Of a stretch of 64,000 bases of DNA, positions 63,048 to 64,000 are shown in pieces (position 1 is the first letter of the stretch; every line of letters starts with the position of its first letter). Source of the stretch: Gaiellasilicea sp963811885 (lineage in GTDB: Bacteria > Actinomycetota > Thermoleophilia > Gaiellales > Gaiellaceae); contig CAWETB010000015.1 of NCBI GenBank assembly GCA_963811885.1, forward strand, positions 1,488,001-1,552,000, written 5' to 3'. A program made the translations under genes and the position numbers. Below the pieces are notes generated by a model. It worked only from the letters and a program-made list of their open reading frames with translations, was not told where the DNA came from and ran no database searches.

Positions 63048-64000
63048 TCACGGCACGGTGGGCACCGGCGGTGCCGGCGTGTGATCGCCGAAGAAGAGAT
63101 AGACGATCAGGCAGCCGACGAGCGCGGTCGTGACCCAGGCGATCTGCAGCGGCAGCTGGAACGAGTGGTCGAGCACGCGCTTGCCGAGCGTCGTCGAGCC
63201 GGTCTCGTCGGCCTCGGCGGCGGCGATCTGCGTCCCGTTGGCGGGGAAGAAGAGCACGCCGGCGACGGCGGTCCAGAACGCGATCATGTAGCCGGCGCCG
63301 ATCCCGAGCGCGAGCCCCAGCGGGACCATCGTCCGGGTCGCCGCCGATTGGCTGGTTGTTAAGGCGGCGACGAGGAAGATCGCGAGCGCGATCGTGAACG
63401 GCCAGCTCTCGGCGAGGCTGCCGAGAGCGGTCACGATCGCGTCCTCGTTGTTCGCGATGAACGTGTCCGCCATCCAGGCGATCCCGAACAGCGCGATCAT
63501 GGCAATCATCCCGGACTTGAAGATCGGCGCGCTCGCGACGTCGCCCGCATCCACCTTCGCGAAGATCAGGATCAACGCCGCCGCCGAGAGCATGAACATC
63601 ATGATGATCGGCGTCACCGCCAGCGGCTCGACGCCGCCACCCTCGGCGGGGACCGTCGGCCGGAGGCCCTCGAAGACGCCGAAGATGCAGATCGCGGCGA
63701 CCGCGGCGAGGAAGATCGCAACGCTGCGCTTCGCGAACGGCAATAGCTCGATCTCACCGGCCGGCGCCGGCGGCGCGATCTCGCCCGCAGCGAGCCGGCG
63801 CTGGAACTCGGCGTCGTCGTCCAGATCCTTGCCGCGCGTGTTCATCACGAGCGCCATCGCGAAGATGCCGACGATGCTGGCCGGGATCGTGATCAGCATC
63901 ACGTCGACGATGTCGTAGCCGTAGACCTCGACGAGCGGGAGCATGGTCGCCATCGCGGCGGCGACCGGGCTCGCGGTGATGCCGAAGGTCGAGGCGACGG
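63048..64000 (-). CDS. DcuA/DcuB-type C4-dicarboxylate transporter, cut by the right edge
   Basis: The frame is open from the right edge to TGA-type stop 63048. The part seen (about 317 residues) has eight or nine helices with VYGYDIVDVMLITIPASIVG, MIALFGIAWMADTFI and SQSAATRTMVPLGLALGIGA, matching DcuA/DcuB. The N-terminus lies outside the window; ATG 63953 is internal because the frame continues upstream through FGITASPVAAA. These carriers exchange fumarate, aspartate or succinate, often when oxygen is low. The next gene on this strand is the MFS exporter. Confidence 0.87.
   Translation of the reverse strand, partial: VASTFGITASPVAAAMATMLPLVEVYGYDIVDVMLITIPASIVGIFAMALVMNTRGKDLDDDAEFQRRLAAGEIAPPAPAGEIELLPFAKRSVAIFLAAVAAICIFGVFEGLRPTVPAEGGGVEPLAVTPIIMMFMLSAAALILIFAKVDAGDVASAPIFKSGMIAMIALFGIAWMADTFIANNEDAIVTALGSLAESWPFTIALAIFLVAALTTSQSAATRTMVPLGLALGIGAGYMIAFWTAVAGVLFFPANGTQIAAAEADETGSTTLGKRVLDHSFQLPLQIAWVTTALVGCLIVYLFFGDHTPAPPVPTVP

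Noticed and set aside
1..64000. CRISPR arrays, tRNA or rRNA genes, insertion sequences, prophage
   Set aside because: No repeated spacer-repeat units, cloverleaf-like sequence with GGTTCRAATCC, transposase or phage structural gene was seen; the holin-like gene is a common bacterial membrane protein.

Overview
The window is high-GC DNA (roughly 70% by eye) with dense coding, many 1-11 base overlaps between neighbouring genes, and frequent GTG starts. Gene content (NarL-type two-component pairs, MalT-type STAND regulators, DUF6325/SHOCT small proteins, DUF4239 and DUF2254 membrane proteins, cydABDC, type II NADH dehydrogenase, formylglycine-generating enzyme with a sulfatase) suggests an actinobacterium, most likely of the class Thermoleophilia. 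This placement is inferred from gene families, not from a marker gene. I found no rRNA, tRNA, CRISPR array, insertion sequence or prophage.

Layout. 1-2.7 kb: a methyltransferase cut by the left edge, an FAD disulfide oxidoreductase and a divergent flavin reductase. 2.7-24 kb: a regulatory and membrane region with two paralogous sets of histidine kinase, NarL-type response regulator and MalT-type STAND regulator, a PAS-LuxR regulator, two DUF6325 proteins, two SHOCT proteins, three small DUF4239-like or related membrane proteins, a lysylphosphatidylglycerol-synthase-like membrane protein and a potassium channel. 24-31 kb: an MBL hydrolase, formylglycine-generating enzyme, RDD and YihY membrane proteins, a class II glutamine amidotransferase and a HerA-like ATPase. 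31-40 kb: the cytochrome bd operon cydABDC, a channel-like protein, an SBF transporter in locally lower GC, and NDH-2. 40-49.6 kb: a tightly packed seven-gene minus-strand operon (zwf, GH15, GMC oxidoreductase, two MFS transporters, aldose epimerase, CPA2 antiporter). 49.7-64 kb: DUF2254, NfeD-like protein, the sulfatase, ClC, an AlkZ-type glycosylase, HAD phosphatase, phospholipase-D-like protein, ThrE-type exporter, MFS exporter and a Dcu transporter cut by the right edge.

The most interesting signal is a recurring 17-bp interrupted palindrome, TCAYCC-N5-GGRTGA, found at thirteen good intergenic sites and two weaker ones. In most of them its centre lies 43-46 bases before a start codon or a predicted transcription start, and a NANNNT -10-like hexamer begins 22-23 bases after it. 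It precedes the zwf operon, NDH-2, cydA, the sulfatase, its activating enzyme, and many small stress-type genes. It therefore looks like the operator of a class-II-type activator controlling a regulon for carbon oxidation, alternative respiration and stress. The activator itself is not proven; LuxR/NarL-type regulators in the window are candidates.

About 26 genes are split by apparent single-base frameshifts while the protein stays recognisable on both sides. This pattern looks like uncorrected sequencing indels more than real decay. Coordinates for such genes cover the whole reconstructed gene and each entry says where the frame breaks.
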